NCBI GenBank assembly: GCA_003527965.1
Contig: DPVY01000210.1
Span: forward strand, 1 to 14,790
DNA length: 14,790 nt
Direction of reading: 5' to 3'
From: Fidelibacterota bacterium
Lineage (GTDB): Bacteria > Fidelibacterota > UBA2242
In this document: one piece after another, positions 14,731 to 14,790 of the stretch
How positions within the stretch are numbered: the stretch's first letter is position 1
Layout of the letters: every line of letters starts with the position of its first letter
Notes under the pieces: generated by a model
The model's database searches: none
The model's input: only the letters and a program-made list of their open reading frames with translations
What the model was told of the DNA's origin: nothing
Made by a program: the position numbers and the translations under genes

Positions 14731-14790
14731 TGTCATTCTGAGTGATAACGAAGAATCTCTAATTCCTCTACGAACAATATAATGGAGATT
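14731..14790. repeat. CATTCTGAG...GAAGAATCTC dispersed repeat, cut by the window edge
   Basis: TGTCATTCTGAGTGATAACGAAGAATCTC, spanning 14731-14759, resembles a short intergenic repeat that I recall as widespread in FCB and other environmental bacterial genomes (usually CATTCTGAGCGAAGCGAAGAATCTC). AATCTC at 14754-14759 is the exact complement of GAGATT at 14785-14790, suggesting a second, inverted unit continues past the window end. Confidence 0.5.

Noticed and set aside
14666..14790. Promoter for radA
   Set aside because: No convincing -10/-35 pair or TAnnTTTG box could be placed on the minus strand, and the region is repeat sequence.

Overview
The window looks like a chromosomal housekeeping segment from a bacterium with moderate-to-low GC, most plausibly a member of the FCB superphylum or a neighbouring candidate phylum (KSB1, Marinimicrobia or Calditrichaeota-like). 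This placement is inferred from three things: the gene order (rsmB, a membrane PASTA protein, rpe, and a BatA-type von Willebrand protein in one run), mixed use of Shine-Dalgarno sites, and intergenic gaps full of short palindromic repeats. No rRNA, tRNA, CRISPR array, integrase or transposase gene is visible.

Layout. Positions 1-198 hold a pair of inverted REP-like hairpins and a small tandem repeat. They precede a single plus-strand gene, a divergent PAP2-family membrane protein (199-672). A repeat-rich convergent gap (673-871) follows. From 14665 down to 872 there are 13 tightly packed minus-strand genes in transcription order: radA, tgt, nadA, nadB, yajC, def, fmt, rsmB, a three-PASTA membrane protein, rpe, a CTP-type polyprenol/diacylglycerol kinase, a BatA/vWA membrane protein and hflX. 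The largest gap among them is 34 nt, and many stops and starts overlap or nearly touch, so they probably form one polycistronic unit. Upstream of radA (14666-14790) lies another cluster of palindromic repeats, cut by the window edge.

How the genes work together. tgt, def, fmt, rsmB and hflX act on tRNA, nascent chains, rRNA and ribosomes. nadB and nadA make quinolinate for NAD from aspartate and dihydroxyacetone phosphate; nadC is not here. yajC belongs to the Sec translocon, radA to recombinational repair, and rpe to the pentose phosphate pathway. The PASTA, BatA and polyprenol-kinase proteins point to the cell envelope.

I see no convincing new defence or metabolic system. The less ordinary signals are the repeats: two hairpins with compensatory stem changes, a bipartite palindrome present at both ends of the operon, and a segment bounded by inverted repeats that runs into the last codons of hflX. 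Also unusual are the nadAB pair sitting between tgt and yajC, and a BatA-like protein with an apparently incomplete metal site.
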